This document shows positions 1 to 6,564 of a stretch of 7,011 nt of DNA, in pieces (positions within the stretch are counted from its first letter, which is position 1; every line of letters starts with the position of its first letter). The stretch spans positions 1 to 7,011 of the forward strand of contig JALRFZ010000405.1 of NCBI GenBank assembly GCA_023253615.1, written 5' to 3'. Below the pieces are notes generated by a model. That model had not been told where the DNA came from and did no database searches. It was given only the letters and a program-made list of their open reading frames with translations. The translations under genes and the position numbers were made by a program. Source of the stretch: Verrucomicrobiales bacterium. Its GTDB lineage: Bacteria; Verrucomicrobiota; Verrucomicrobiia; Verrucomicrobiales; DEV007.

Positions 1-1285
1 CACTGCCGAGCGAGCGGCCGCCTTCCCGCAGCGTCACGGGAATCAGGCTGTCCTGCGCCCCCGCAAGCCGGGGCCCGGCGAAGCGCAGCAGCACGCCGCC
101 ATTATCGACCCAGCGCGACACCATCTCCTGCTGTTCTGCAGGCAACACGCCGATATCGGCCAGCACCAGCATGGAAAGGCCCTGATCGAGCAGGCTCCGG
201 AGGGCTGCGGTATCGGCAGGCTCGCTCAGCTCGGCGAAGGGCTCCACCGCGCGCGATACATAGTAGAGCGGCGAGAGCAGGGGCTGGGAGGCTTCCGCGG
301 AAGCGCCGGAAAGAAGGCCGATGGTCTTGCGCCGCCAGCGGTCATCCATGAGGAAGACGGCGGCCGCGTTGCGCTCGCCCTCGATGGCGATGCGCCCGAC
401 CTCGTTCCGGAGTTCCACCGGCAGCTCGATGACGCCCTCTGCCTTTGAGGCACCCGCCGCGAAGGCGAGGTCTGCCGCGCCGAAGCTGCGTCCGTTTCCG
501 GCCTTCGCAGACACCTGAACGGCCTGGGCCGCCCCACCGGGCGCGCGCAGCGCCGTTACCTTGATGCGCCCGCCATCGAAGCCGGGGCTGGCCAGCGCCA
601 CGGGCAGGCCGGAGCTTTCGGGGATGATGGCCTCGACCGTGGCAGTGCCGTTTGCCAGACTGCCAAGGCCCTCTGCAAAAGCCTTCGCGTCCCCGCTGTC
701 GATCCCGTCCGAGAGCCAGACCACCCGCAGTGCCGGTTCCTTCCCAAAAGCTTCGCTCAGGCGCTTCAGGATGGCTGGGCGGTCCGGGTTCATGGCGCGG
801 GGCGAAAGCGCGAGCGCGAGCGGCTTAACATCTGAAGCGGCTCTTGGTTCGAGTGGCTGCGGGCGGAGTTCCGGCGTGGTTGCCGCCAATGTCACCGGCG
901 AGCCCGCGGCGGACGCCCCGTCGAGGATTTCACCCATGACTTCGAGTCGCTTGTCCCAGTCTTTCGCCGCCGCCCAGCTGTCATCCACCACGAGAAGAAT
1001 GTGCGCATTTGAAACCACGTCCAACCGGCCGGGCGCATAGAGCGGGTGCGCGACACCGATGATCATCAGCGCCGCCACGAGTAGGCGCAGGAGCAGGAGC
1101 CACCACGGCGTCTTGTCTGGCTGCTCCTCCCTGTTGGCGAGTTCGAGCAAGAGACGGATGGGCGGAAAGCGCACCGTTTCCGGCCGGGGCGGCGTGAAGC
1201 GCAAGAGCCACCAGATAACGGGCAGCAGAAGAAACGCCGTCAGCGCCAACGGGGTTGTGAAACTCAGCGCATTGAGCAGGCTCAT
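1..1285 (-). CDS. BatA-type two-helix-anchored membrane protein, N-terminal 428 residues (probable DUF4159 family), 3' end cut off by window edge
   Basis: The frame is open from an ATG at 1285-1283 to the left edge, giving 428 residues with no stop. Residues 1-85 are a BatA-like anchor: a short lead starting MSLLNALSFTTPLAL, a first membrane helix at about 12-29, a basic/proline loop, and a second helix at about 61-79. Residues 95-230 look like a degenerate von Willebrand A fold: the first strand ends LLVVDDSW, so the metal-site DxSxS is incomplete, and a later strand reads VVWLSDGIDSGDA. Residues about 365-428 (LVLADIGVLPAEQQEMV, then a GG turn) resemble the glutamine-amidotransferase-like region of this family. 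From family knowledge, proteins of this layout beside MoxR and DUF58 usually end in DUF4159, which would lie outside the window. The start overlaps the DUF58 stop as ATGA, implying translational coupling. It probably acts at the inner membrane as a partner of the MoxR/DUF58 pair; the exact role is unknown. Confidence 0.85.
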   Translation of the reverse strand, partial: MSLLNALSFTTPLALTAFLLLPVIWWLLRFTPPRPETVRFPPIRLLLELANREEQPDKTPWWLLLLRLLVAALMIIGVAHPLYAPGRLDVVSNAHILLVVDDSWAAAKDWDKRLEVMGEILDGASAAGSPVTLAATTPELRPQPLEPRAASDVKPLALALSPRAMNPDRPAILKRLSEAFGKEPALRVVWLSDGIDSGDAKAFAEGLGSLANGTATVEAIIPESSGLPVALASPGFDGGRIKVTALRAPGGAAQAVQVSAKAGNGRSFGAADLAFAAGASKAEGVIELPVELRNEVGRIAIEGERNAAAVFLMDDRWRRKTIGLLSGASAEASQPLLSPLYYVSRAVEPFAELSEPADTAALRSLLDQGLSMLVLADIGVLPAEQQEMVSRWVDNGGVLLRFAGPRLAGAQDSLIPVTLREGGRSLGS

Positions 1286-2160
1286 CGCGCCGCCTCGCCC
1301 GAGAGCAGCGCATGAAGCGTCAGCAGCAGCCGCATCGGCGGCTGGTCAGTGCGGTGGATGGTGAAGCTCCAGCCAAGGCGGCGGCAGAGATCGCTCAAGG
1401 CAGCGCGGTGGGCCGCCAGCTTCGCCGCATAGGCCTCGCGCAATGTCTCGGCCCTGGAGGACAGAAACTTGAGCGGCCCGGCCATCTCATGGAATTCGAT
1501 GCGCCCGGCATAGGGCAGTGTTTCTTCCGCCGGGTCCACCACCTGCACGAGGTGGCCTTTGACGCCCGCCGCCGCAATGGGCGTTATCGCCTGCGCGATC
1601 TCTTGCGTCGTTTCGAAGAAGTCTCCGGCCATCACGGCGCTCGAAAAGCGCGGCATCCGGGCGAAGCCCGGAAGGCCAGCGCCTTCACGCTTCAGGAACC
1701 ATTGGGCGATCTTTACGAGTTGCGCGCGGGAATGGTCCGGGGCCTGCGGAGATCCGAGCGCCCCGACCCGCTCCTGCGCGCGAAGAGCCAGCGAGGCGAT
1801 AGCGAGCGCCAAGAGTTCCGCGCGCTCCCGCTTGGTGACAGTTGAGAGATGCGAGCGGAAATCCATCGACTGGGAGGGCGATGCCCAGACCCACAGCGTA
1901 TTCGCTGCTTCCCATTCGTTCTCGCGGATGAAGATGCGGTCGGAGCGGGCCGACTTGTGCCAATCGATGCGCTGGGTCGAATCGCCAAAGCTGTAAGGCC
2001 GGTATTGCCAGAAGCTCTCGCCGGGCCCGGCGCGCTTCCGGCCATGCTCGCCCAACATCACGGTGGCGGCGATGCGCTCCGCCTCGACGAGCAGCGGCGG
2101 CAGCGCTTCGGCCTGATGGGCGGCGCGGTCGGAGAGGAGCAGGACTTCGGCGTCAGCCAT
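1282..2160 (-). CDS. DUF58 domain protein, MoxR partner
   Basis: This gene encodes 292 residues. The DUF58 signature is clear at residues 44-84: AGPGESFWQYRPYSFGD, then RIDWHKSARSDRIFIRE and NEWEA. This is the conserved R-Y-x-x-GD...IDW-x-x-SAR pattern of the family. A vWA-like region follows, where the expected first metal-site motif (DxSxS) reads SPSQSM at 94-99, with Ser in place of Asp. No membrane helix is evident, so it is probably cytosolic. DUF58 proteins are usually encoded next to MoxR ATPases and are thought to link them to vWA/Bat membrane proteins; that is the arrangement here. The ATG lies 4 bp after the MoxR stop and no clear Shine-Dalgarno precedes it, so translation probably depends on coupling to MoxR. 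The stop overlaps the next start by four bases. Sequence resemblance is to alphaproteobacterial members (recalled, not searched). Confidence 0.92.
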   Translation of the reverse strand: MADAEVLLLSDRAAHQAEALPPLLVEAERIAATVMLGEHGRKRAGPGESFWQYRPYSFGDSTQRIDWHKSARSDRIFIRENEWEAANTLWVWASPSQSMDFRSHLSTVTKRERAELLALAIASLALRAQERVGALGSPQAPDHSRAQLVKIAQWFLKREGAGLPGFARMPRFSSAVMAGDFFETTQEIAQAITPIAAAGVKGHLVQVVDPAEETLPYAGRIEFHEMAGPLKFLSSRAETLREAYAAKLAAHRAALSDLCRRLGWSFTIHRTDQPPMRLLLTLHALLSGEAAR

Positions 2161-2164
2161 AATA

Positions 2165-3142
2165 TCAGGCGATCAGCTTCGAAAGCCGTTCAATCGCGCC
2201 GTCAATGGTGTGGCCATCGGCGCGCGCGGTGAAGTTCAGCGCCATGCGGTGGCGGAACACCGGGCCCATCAGGGCCGCCACATCTTCCAGCGAGGGCGAC
2301 AGGCGGCCTTGCAGCATGGCGCGGGCGCGGGCGCCGAGCATGAGGGCCTGCGAGGCGCGCGGCGAGGGGCCCCATGCGACATTGCGGTTGACGAAGTCAT
2401 CCGCCTCCGGCCCCGGCCGTGCAGCACGCACCACGCGGAGGATGGCGTCCGCCACCTGTTCACCGACCGGAATCAGCCGGGTGAGGCGCTGGGCGTTCAA
2501 GAGTTCGGTGGTGGAGAGAACCTTCTCCGCCTGCTCCTCCGCTGCACCCGTGGTGGCGAACAGCATGCGCCGCTCGGCGTCAAGCGAGGGGTAGGGAACG
2601 TCGATCTGGAGGAGGAAGCGGTCGAGCTGTGCTTCGGGCAGCGGGTAGGTGCCCTCCTGTTCAATCGGGTTCTGGGTGGCCAGCACATGGAACGGGCGTG
2701 GGAGGTCATGGCGCTGGCCGGCGACCGTTACATGGTGTTCCTGCATCGCCTGGAGCAGGGCCGACTGCGTCTTGGCGGGGGCACGGTTGATCTCGTCGGC
2801 GAGGAGGAACGAGGTGAAGATCGGCCCCTTCACCAGATGAAAGGCGCCTTCCTGCAGATTGAAGACACTGGTGCCGGTGATGTCCGAGGGCATCAGGTCC
2901 GGCGTGAACTGGATGCGCGAAAAATCGGCCCCGAGCACCTTGGCCAGCGTCCGCACCAGCAGCGTCTTCGCCACCCCTGGAACGCCTTCGATGAGGATGT
3001 GATTCCCCGTGAAAACCGCGATGAGACAAAAATCCACGACCCGCTGCTGTCCGATGATGACCTTCGCGACCTCCGCACGGGCGCGGGAGAGGATTTCATT
3101 GACCGATTGCAGGGCGGCTTCGTTCGCGGGCTGGACATCCAT
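2165..3142 (-). CDS. MoxR-family AAA+ ATPase
   Basis: This gene encodes 325 residues, normal for the family (about 310-340). AAA_3 landmarks are all present: Walker A GVPGVAKT (53-60), the MoxR-typical FSRIQFTPDLMPSDITG (74-90), Walker B LLADEINR (113-120, D116/E117), sensor 1 ATQNPIEQEGTYPLPEAQLD (155-174, N158), and sensor 2 GPSPRAS (258-264, R262) in the C-terminal lid. It should hydrolyse ATP and act as a chaperone-like factor for maturation or metal insertion of a partner, usually a vWA protein. It is the first gene of the minus-strand operon, directly ahead of DUF58 and the BatA-type protein. I chose the ATG at 3142 because the family normally starts a few residues before the first helix. 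A TTG at 3178 in the same frame would add 12 residues (PVPGSLCDEAG) without family support. Neither start has a convincing ribosome binding site. The function class is firm; the substrate is unknown. Confidence 0.95.
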   Translation of the reverse strand: MDVQPANEAALQSVNEILSRARAEVAKVIIGQQRVVDFCLIAVFTGNHILIEGVPGVAKTLLVRTLAKVLGADFSRIQFTPDLMPSDITGTSVFNLQEGAFHLVKGPIFTSFLLADEINRAPAKTQSALLQAMQEHHVTVAGQRHDLPRPFHVLATQNPIEQEGTYPLPEAQLDRFLLQIDVPYPSLDAERRMLFATTGAAEEQAEKVLSTTELLNAQRLTRLIPVGEQVADAILRVVRAARPGPEADDFVNRNVAWGPSPRASQALMLGARARAMLQGRLSPSLEDVAALMGPVFRHRMALNFTARADGHTIDGAIERLSKLIA

Positions 3143-3256
3143 CCCGGCTTCATCGCACAAGGAGCCCGGTACGGGCAAGCGAATCTTGCAGGCGGAAAGG
3201 GGACATCGCTCCTGCCTTTTTGCTTTTCCCGGCTTTGCCCCCTACCCTGCCGCATC
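3143..3256. other. Divergent intergenic region between MoxR operon and folA-like gene
   Basis: These 114 bases separate two divergently transcribed genes, so promoters for both directions would be expected here. I could not identify convincing -35/-10 pairs on either strand. Small features seen are a perfect GCCCG-gta-CGGGC inverted repeat at 3164-3176 and a pyrimidine-rich stretch (3210-3256) leading into the plus-strand gene without a Shine-Dalgarno. This is also where codon preference and apparent taxonomic affinity change. Confidence 0.5.
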
Positions 3257-3769
3257 ATGCTCGTCACGCTCATCGCCGCGCTCGCCGGAGACCGGGTCAT
3301 CGGGGAAGCCTCGGGCCGCATTCCCTGGGATCATCCCCGCGACCGGGCACACTTCCGGGCGCGTACGGCCGGGCGTTGGCTGCTCGTGGGGCGGCGCACC
3401 TATCTGGAGATGGAGGGCTGGTTCGGCGATCGCACCCCCATCGTCCTCACCCGCGACCCGGCGTTCCGCCCTTTTTCCCCCGGCCATCGCATCGCCGGAT
3501 CGGTCCCGGCCGCCCTCGACCTCGCTCGCGCCAATGGCGTCACCGAACTGGTCGTCTGCGGCGGCGCGGACGTCTACGCCGCCTCCCTGCCCCACGCCGA
3601 CCGCCTCGTCCTGACCCGGCTCGCCCTTTCCCTCCAGGTCGCGGAACCCGTTCACTTTCCGGATTTTGCCTCCACCGGCGACTGGCGCCTGCAATCCGTC
3701 GAACACTGGCCCGCCGCCGCCGGAGCCTCCCCCGCACGGCTCGAAACCCACGTCCGGACGGAGAAATGA
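3257..3769 (+). CDS. folA: Dihydrofolate reductase, type I
   Basis: This gene encodes 170 residues (E. coli FolA has 159). It would reduce dihydrofolate to tetrahydrofolate with NADPH in the cytosol, supplying thymidylate, purine and methionine synthesis. The start MLVTLIAALAGDRVIG is the classic first strand. IPWDHPRDRAHF (22-33) carries the active-site acid at D29 (E. coli D27) and F33 (E. coli F31). VGRRTY matches the NADPH-binding GR-x-T-[YW] motif, RTPIVLTRDP carries the substrate-binding Arg, VVCGGADVY is the glycine pair of the cofactor site, and LVLTR holds the conserved active-site Thr. The usual GDTxFP before the last strands reads AEPVHFP, so the Asp of that turn is missing. The ATG fits the family N-terminus exactly. 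No Shine-Dalgarno is visible; the 40 bases upstream are pyrimidine-rich. No thyA lies next to it in this window. Confidence 0.93.
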   Translation: MLVTLIAALAGDRVIGEASGRIPWDHPRDRAHFRARTAGRWLLVGRRTYLEMEGWFGDRTPIVLTRDPAFRPFSPGHRIAGSVPAALDLARANGVTELVVCGGADVYAASLPHADRLVLTRLALSLQVAEPVHFPDFASTGDWRLQSVEHWPAAAGASPARLETHVRTEK

Positions 3770-3840
3770 GCACTGGCCCGGGTGCGTCATCGCGTCTAGA
3801 TTCGCGGCTTTTCCTTTCCGGCTCCCGTTTTCCAGCCCGC

Positions 3841-4575
3841 ATGATTCATCGCCGTCGTTTCCAGATCCTCCTGCTCTGCCTGCTGCCCTTCGTGCTGGCC
3901 GGCTGCGGCGACGGGATGACCCCGACGATGCAGATCGAAAAAATCGAAGGCCTCTCCCTGGGGCAAAAAGGATTTGCCGTCGCCTTCATCGCCCTCTTCA
4001 GCGACGATCTCGCCGGCATCGCCGCCGGCATTCTCGCCAGCGAGGGCCTCATGCCCTTCGGCTGGGCTCTCGCGGCAGCTCTGATCGGCACCTACCTCAG
4101 CAACCTGCCCATCTACCTCGTCGCGCGGCTCGGCGGCATCCAGATGCTGCGCAAACGCCCTTTCCGCTGGCTCATCAACGAGACCCAGTTGCTCCAGGCC
4201 GAGGAGATCTTCCGCTCCCACGGCCTGAAATTGATGTTCACCTCCCGCGTCGTCCCCGGATCCCGCCTCCCCATTTACGCCGCCGCGGGCGTGCTCAATT
4301 ACCCGTTCTGGAAATTCCTCTTTTACCTTCTCCTCGCCGGCGGACTCTCCACCCTGGTCCTCGTCTGGGGGTCGATGCTCCTGGGTGAGGTCGTCTTCGA
4401 GTGGCTGCGGGTCTACGAGGCCTACGCCCCGCCCATCTTCATCGGCGTCGTTGTCGCGATCTTCATCATCGTGAAACTGCTCGAGATCCTCGCGACCCGG
4501 CGCAGCCGGCTCGTCTTCCTCGCCCGCTGGCGCAAGCTGCTGGGCCTCGCGCGCCGGCCCCGGCCGAAAATCTGA
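3841..4575 (+). CDS. DedA/VTT-family membrane protein with lipoprotein-like N-terminus
   Basis: This gene encodes 244 residues. Family features are present: an acidic reentrant-loop segment, FSDDLAGIAAGILASEGL (53-70), then GTYLSNLPIYLVARLGG (83-99), and the hallmark SRVVPGSRLPIYAAAGV (135-151), which fits R-x-x-P-x-x-R followed by an alanine/glycine helix. Several hydrophobic helices follow (about 156-182 and 198-216), and the C-terminus is a very basic tail. DedA proteins are inner-membrane proteins implicated in lipid-carrier or phospholipid translocation and envelope homeostasis; the substrate here cannot be read. The odd part is residues 1-22: three arginines, a hydrophobic stretch and L-A-G-C at 19-22, a textbook lipobox. 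That start is supported by normal codon use throughout; an internal ATG (M26, at 3916) would remove it. The gene lies 71 bp after folA. A hairpin with a T tract follows the stop. Confidence 0.85.
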   Translation: MIHRRRFQILLLCLLPFVLAGCGDGMTPTMQIEKIEGLSLGQKGFAVAFIALFSDDLAGIAAGILASEGLMPFGWALAAALIGTYLSNLPIYLVARLGGIQMLRKRPFRWLINETQLLQAEEIFRSHGLKLMFTSRVVPGSRLPIYAAAGVLNYPFWKFLFYLLLAGGLSTLVLVWGSMLLGEVVFEWLRVYEAYAPPIFIGVVVAIFIIVKLLEILATRRSRLVFLARWRKLLGLARRPRPKI

Positions 4576-4591
4576 CGGGGAAACCCGGGAG

Positions 4592-4614
4592 AAAAATTCC
4601 GGAGGGAATTTTTT
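4592..4614 (+). terminator. AT-rich hairpin with T tract after the DedA gene
   Basis: A perfect nine-base inverted repeat (AAAAATTCC / GGAATTTTT) surrounds a GGAG loop and ends in a run of six T. It lies 17 bases after the DedA stop, as expected for an intrinsic terminator. The A run on the other arm could also make it work in the reverse direction. The stem is only three G/C-type pairs deep at its tip, so it may be weak. Confidence 0.5.
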
Positions 4615-4630
4615 CATTCCGGTCACAAAA

Positions 4631-4650
4631 GATTGGGCTTGTCGCCAATC
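4631..4650. repeat. Inverted repeat GATTGG-N8-CCAATC, possible operator
   Basis: Perfect six-base arms are separated by eight bases, about 120 bp upstream of the toroid-protein start. The spacing (centre to centre 14 bases) would suit a dimeric regulator, or the arms could form a short hairpin. It overlaps the candidate -35 element described separately. Six-base arms can arise by chance, so this is suggestive only. Confidence 0.25.
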
Positions 4651-4668
4651 CTTCAAAAGTGGTAATCT
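4639..4668 (+). promoter_or_regulatory. Candidate sigma70-type promoter for the toroid-protein gene
   Basis: TTGTCG (4639-4644) and TAATCT (4663-4668) are separated by 18 bases. They match the consensus at four and three of six positions. This is one of the few AT-richer patches of the 193-base gap after a likely terminator, which is why a promoter is expected here, but the match is weak. Transcription would give a 5' leader of about 90 bases. Confidence 0.2.
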
Positions 4669-4768
4669 CCGCGCCGCATCCGGACGGGTCCCCCCTTTCT
4701 CCCCGCCGAAAACGCCCCCTCCCCCATCCGGTTTCCGCCATTCCCTTTCCCCGTTGACCCCATCCTGT

Positions 4769-6496
4769 ATGGAAGACCCCGATCAAACCCCGCAAGCGAA
4801 CGCCCCCGGCACCGAATCCGGCTCCACGCCACTGGCCCCCCGGAAACTCCGTCCCCCCGGAGCCGAGGAGGATGCCGCATCCGCGCTCCCGCTCGAAGTC
4901 GTCGATGACCTCGACGCAGGCGAAGCCGCTGCCGCCGTCGCGATCGTCGACGACGGTCACCTCCATGGTGTCGACGGCCACGATTATGGCGCGGACCACG
5001 ACTTGCACGCCGAGGGCGGTACCGGCGGCGAGCGGGTCTTCATCGTCGGCGAAGGCGAGGCCGTGCAGGCCGCCGAAAAACCCCCGGCAACAAAAGAGAA
5101 ACTCAGCGCCGTGCTCACCGCGGTGATCATCCACCTCGTCATCATCGTGGCACTCGCCTCCTGGTATGTCGCGAGCCCGCCCCCGCCCCCGCCGCAGATC
5201 TCCGTCTCCTCGATCGCCAACAGCGATGAGTCGAGCATGGAGAACCAGACCATGAAAAAGATGACGCAGCGGACCGCCTCCACCGTTGCCTCGGCCCAGC
5301 CCGTCGTCTCGAGCTCGGCCTTTTCCAATTTCGCCGTGCCCGACAATTTCGACGCCAGCACCAACCTCACGATGGTCGCCATGTCCGACAGCGATGCCGG
5401 ATTCGGCATGTCGATGAGCGGCTTCGGCGACGTCTCGAACATGGGCGCGATCCCCGCCGGGATGCGTTCGCGCTGCTCCATGTCCCAGCGCATGAAGCGT
5501 CTCCGCGAGAGCGGTGGCGAAGATCGTGCCGAAAAAGCGGTGCGCGAGGGGCTCGAGTTCCTCACTTCGAAACAGAACAAGGACGGCTCCTTCGGCGAGG
5601 AATTCCCCGCCGCCATGACCGGTCTCGCCCTCCTCGCCTACCTCGGCCACTGCGAGACGCCCGAGTCGCCTAAATTCGGGGATTCCGTCGTCAACGCCGC
5701 CCTTTACCTGATGGACCGCTCCCTCAAGAACGACGGCAAGATGACCAACGGCAAGAGCGGCCACCACGAGGCCTACGAGCACTCCATCGCCACCTATGCC
5801 CTCTGCGAGCTCTACACCATGACGAAGGAGAGCGGCAAGGAGATCCCCCGCCTCGAGTCCGTCCTCAAAAAATCCGTCGGGGTCATCGTCGATGGGCAGA
5901 CGAAGATGGGCGGATGGCCCTACGGCTTCGCCGCCCAGGGCAAGGAAGACATGTCCGTCTCCGGCTGGATGATCCAGGCGCTGAAAGCCGCCTACAACAC
6001 CGGGCGCAATTTCTCCGGCGTGGAGCGGGCGCTCGATCTCGCGTGCGAGAAATACCTCCCCGCGATCCAGGATTCCGAGGGCGCCTTCAAATACAATCCC
6101 GATCACGCGAAGGGCAAACCCTCCCTCACCGGTGCGGCCATGCTCGCCATGCAGATCTGGAAAGGCCGCGAGACGCCGCAATACACCAAGGCGCTCAACT
6201 ACCTCGCCAACGCCTACAAGAACCCCTCCCCCGGAGGCAATTTCTACGCGCCGTATTACAACACGCAGGCCTTCTTCATGCACGAGGGCAAGGAGTGGGA
6301 GGACTACAACAAGATCTTCCAGCCCCGTCTCCTCGATGCCCAGAACGAAGACGGCTCGTGGCTCTCCAAAGGCGTGGGTGGCCAGGGCGGGGCCGACGCC
6401 CAGTTCCTGAACACCGCCTGGGCCATCCTGATGCTCGAAGTTTATTACCGCTACCTGCCCACCACCGACAAGGTCAGCGGCCTCGAGAAGCGCTGA
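4769..6496 (+). CDS. Single-pass membrane protein with C-terminal squalene-cyclase-like alpha/alpha-toroid domain
   Basis: This gene encodes 575 residues. Residues 1-110 are hydrophilic and acidic, with a His/Asp-rich patch at 61-83. One membrane helix follows (112-134), then a six-proline run (137-142), a Ser/Met-rich linker, and a motif RSRCSMSQRMKRLRESGG (233-250). The toroid domain spans about 251-560, with QW-like repeat signatures QNKDGSFG (269-276), GGWPYGF (381-387) and QNEDGSWL (525-532). This fold is shared by terpene cyclases, prenyltransferase beta subunits and macroglobulin domains. The DxDD acid motif of squalene-hopene cyclase is absent, so cyclase activity is unlikely despite how automated annotation might name it. 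The predicted topology is N-in with the toroid outside the inner membrane. Similar proteins are, from memory, common in Verrucomicrobia and Planctomycetes, with no known role. I chose the ATG at 4769; an in-frame TTG at 4754 has no support. No Shine-Dalgarno is seen. Confidence 0.85.
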   Translation: MEDPDQTPQANAPGTESGSTPLAPRKLRPPGAEEDAASALPLEVVDDLDAGEAAAAVAIVDDGHLHGVDGHDYGADHDLHAEGGTGGERVFIVGEGEAVQAAEKPPATKEKLSAVLTAVIIHLVIIVALASWYVASPPPPPPQISVSSIANSDESSMENQTMKKMTQRTASTVASAQPVVSSSAFSNFAVPDNFDASTNLTMVAMSDSDAGFGMSMSGFGDVSNMGAIPAGMRSRCSMSQRMKRLRESGGEDRAEKAVREGLEFLTSKQNKDGSFGEEFPAAMTGLALLAYLGHCETPESPKFGDSVVNAALYLMDRSLKNDGKMTNGKSGHHEAYEHSIATYALCELYTMTKESGKEIPRLESVLKKSVGVIVDGQTKMGGWPYGFAAQGKEDMSVSGWMIQALKAAYNTGRNFSGVERALDLACEKYLPAIQDSEGAFKYNPDHAKGKPSLTGAAMLAMQIWKGRETPQYTKALNYLANAYKNPSPGGNFYAPYYNTQAFFMHEGKEWEDYNKIFQPRLLDAQNEDGSWLSKGVGGQGGADAQFLNTAWAILMLEVYYRYLPTTDKVSGLEKR

Positions 6497-6525
6497 TCGC
6501 CCGATCGTTTCTCCGATCTTCAGCC

Positions 6526-6560
6526 ATGCCCGTCATCCACCGATGGCGGGCATTTTTTTT
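6526..6560 (+). terminator. Intrinsic terminator after the toroid-protein gene
   Basis: A 12-base stem (ATGCCCGTCATC pairing with GATGGCGGGCAT, one G-U wobble) closes a CACC loop and runs directly into eight T. It begins 29 bases after the toroid-protein stop, so it terminates plus-strand transcription. Read on the minus strand the hairpin is not followed by a T run, so it would serve the converging gene poorly. Confidence 0.9.
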
Positions 6561-6564
6561 CCAC

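Noticed and set aside
1..3142. The MoxR/DUF58/BatA operon as a defence or ternary MoxR-vWA conflict system
   Set aside because: No nuclease, protease or other effector domain is visible, and the arrangement is the ordinary housekeeping type known from many Alphaproteobacteria.
2210..3256. Upstream plus-strand extension of the dihydrofolate reductase frame by about 349 codons
   Set aside because: It runs antisense through the MoxR gene and shows no domain. The enzyme's own N-terminus matches the ATG at 3257.
3220..3840. Long upstream extension of the DedA frame
   Set aside because: It overlaps the dihydrofolate reductase gene in another frame and is an Arg/Pro-rich shadow; the sensible start is the ATG at 3841 before the signal-like segment.
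3796..4656. A 286-codon minus-strand open frame opposite the DedA gene
   Set aside because: The product is an acidic Glu/Asp/Gly-rich low-complexity string without motifs, a mirror of the hydrophobic sense gene.
5177..5194. C/G-rich repeat as a possible microsatellite or structured element
   Set aside because: It simply encodes the six-proline spacer after the membrane helix with mixed CCG and CCC codons.
4466..6283. A 605-codon open frame on the minus strand opposite the toroid gene
   Set aside because: It is antisense to a gene with clear domain structure, and its product is a Gly/Val/His/Glu-rich low-complexity sequence typical of the complement of GC-rich codons. It also crosses the DedA 3' end and the terminator-like hairpin.
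4769..6496. Naming the toroid gene a squalene-hopene or terpene cyclase
   Set aside because: QW-like repeats are present but the catalytic DxDD is missing and the protein has a membrane anchor with a long cytoplasmic tail, so an enzymatic name is not supported.
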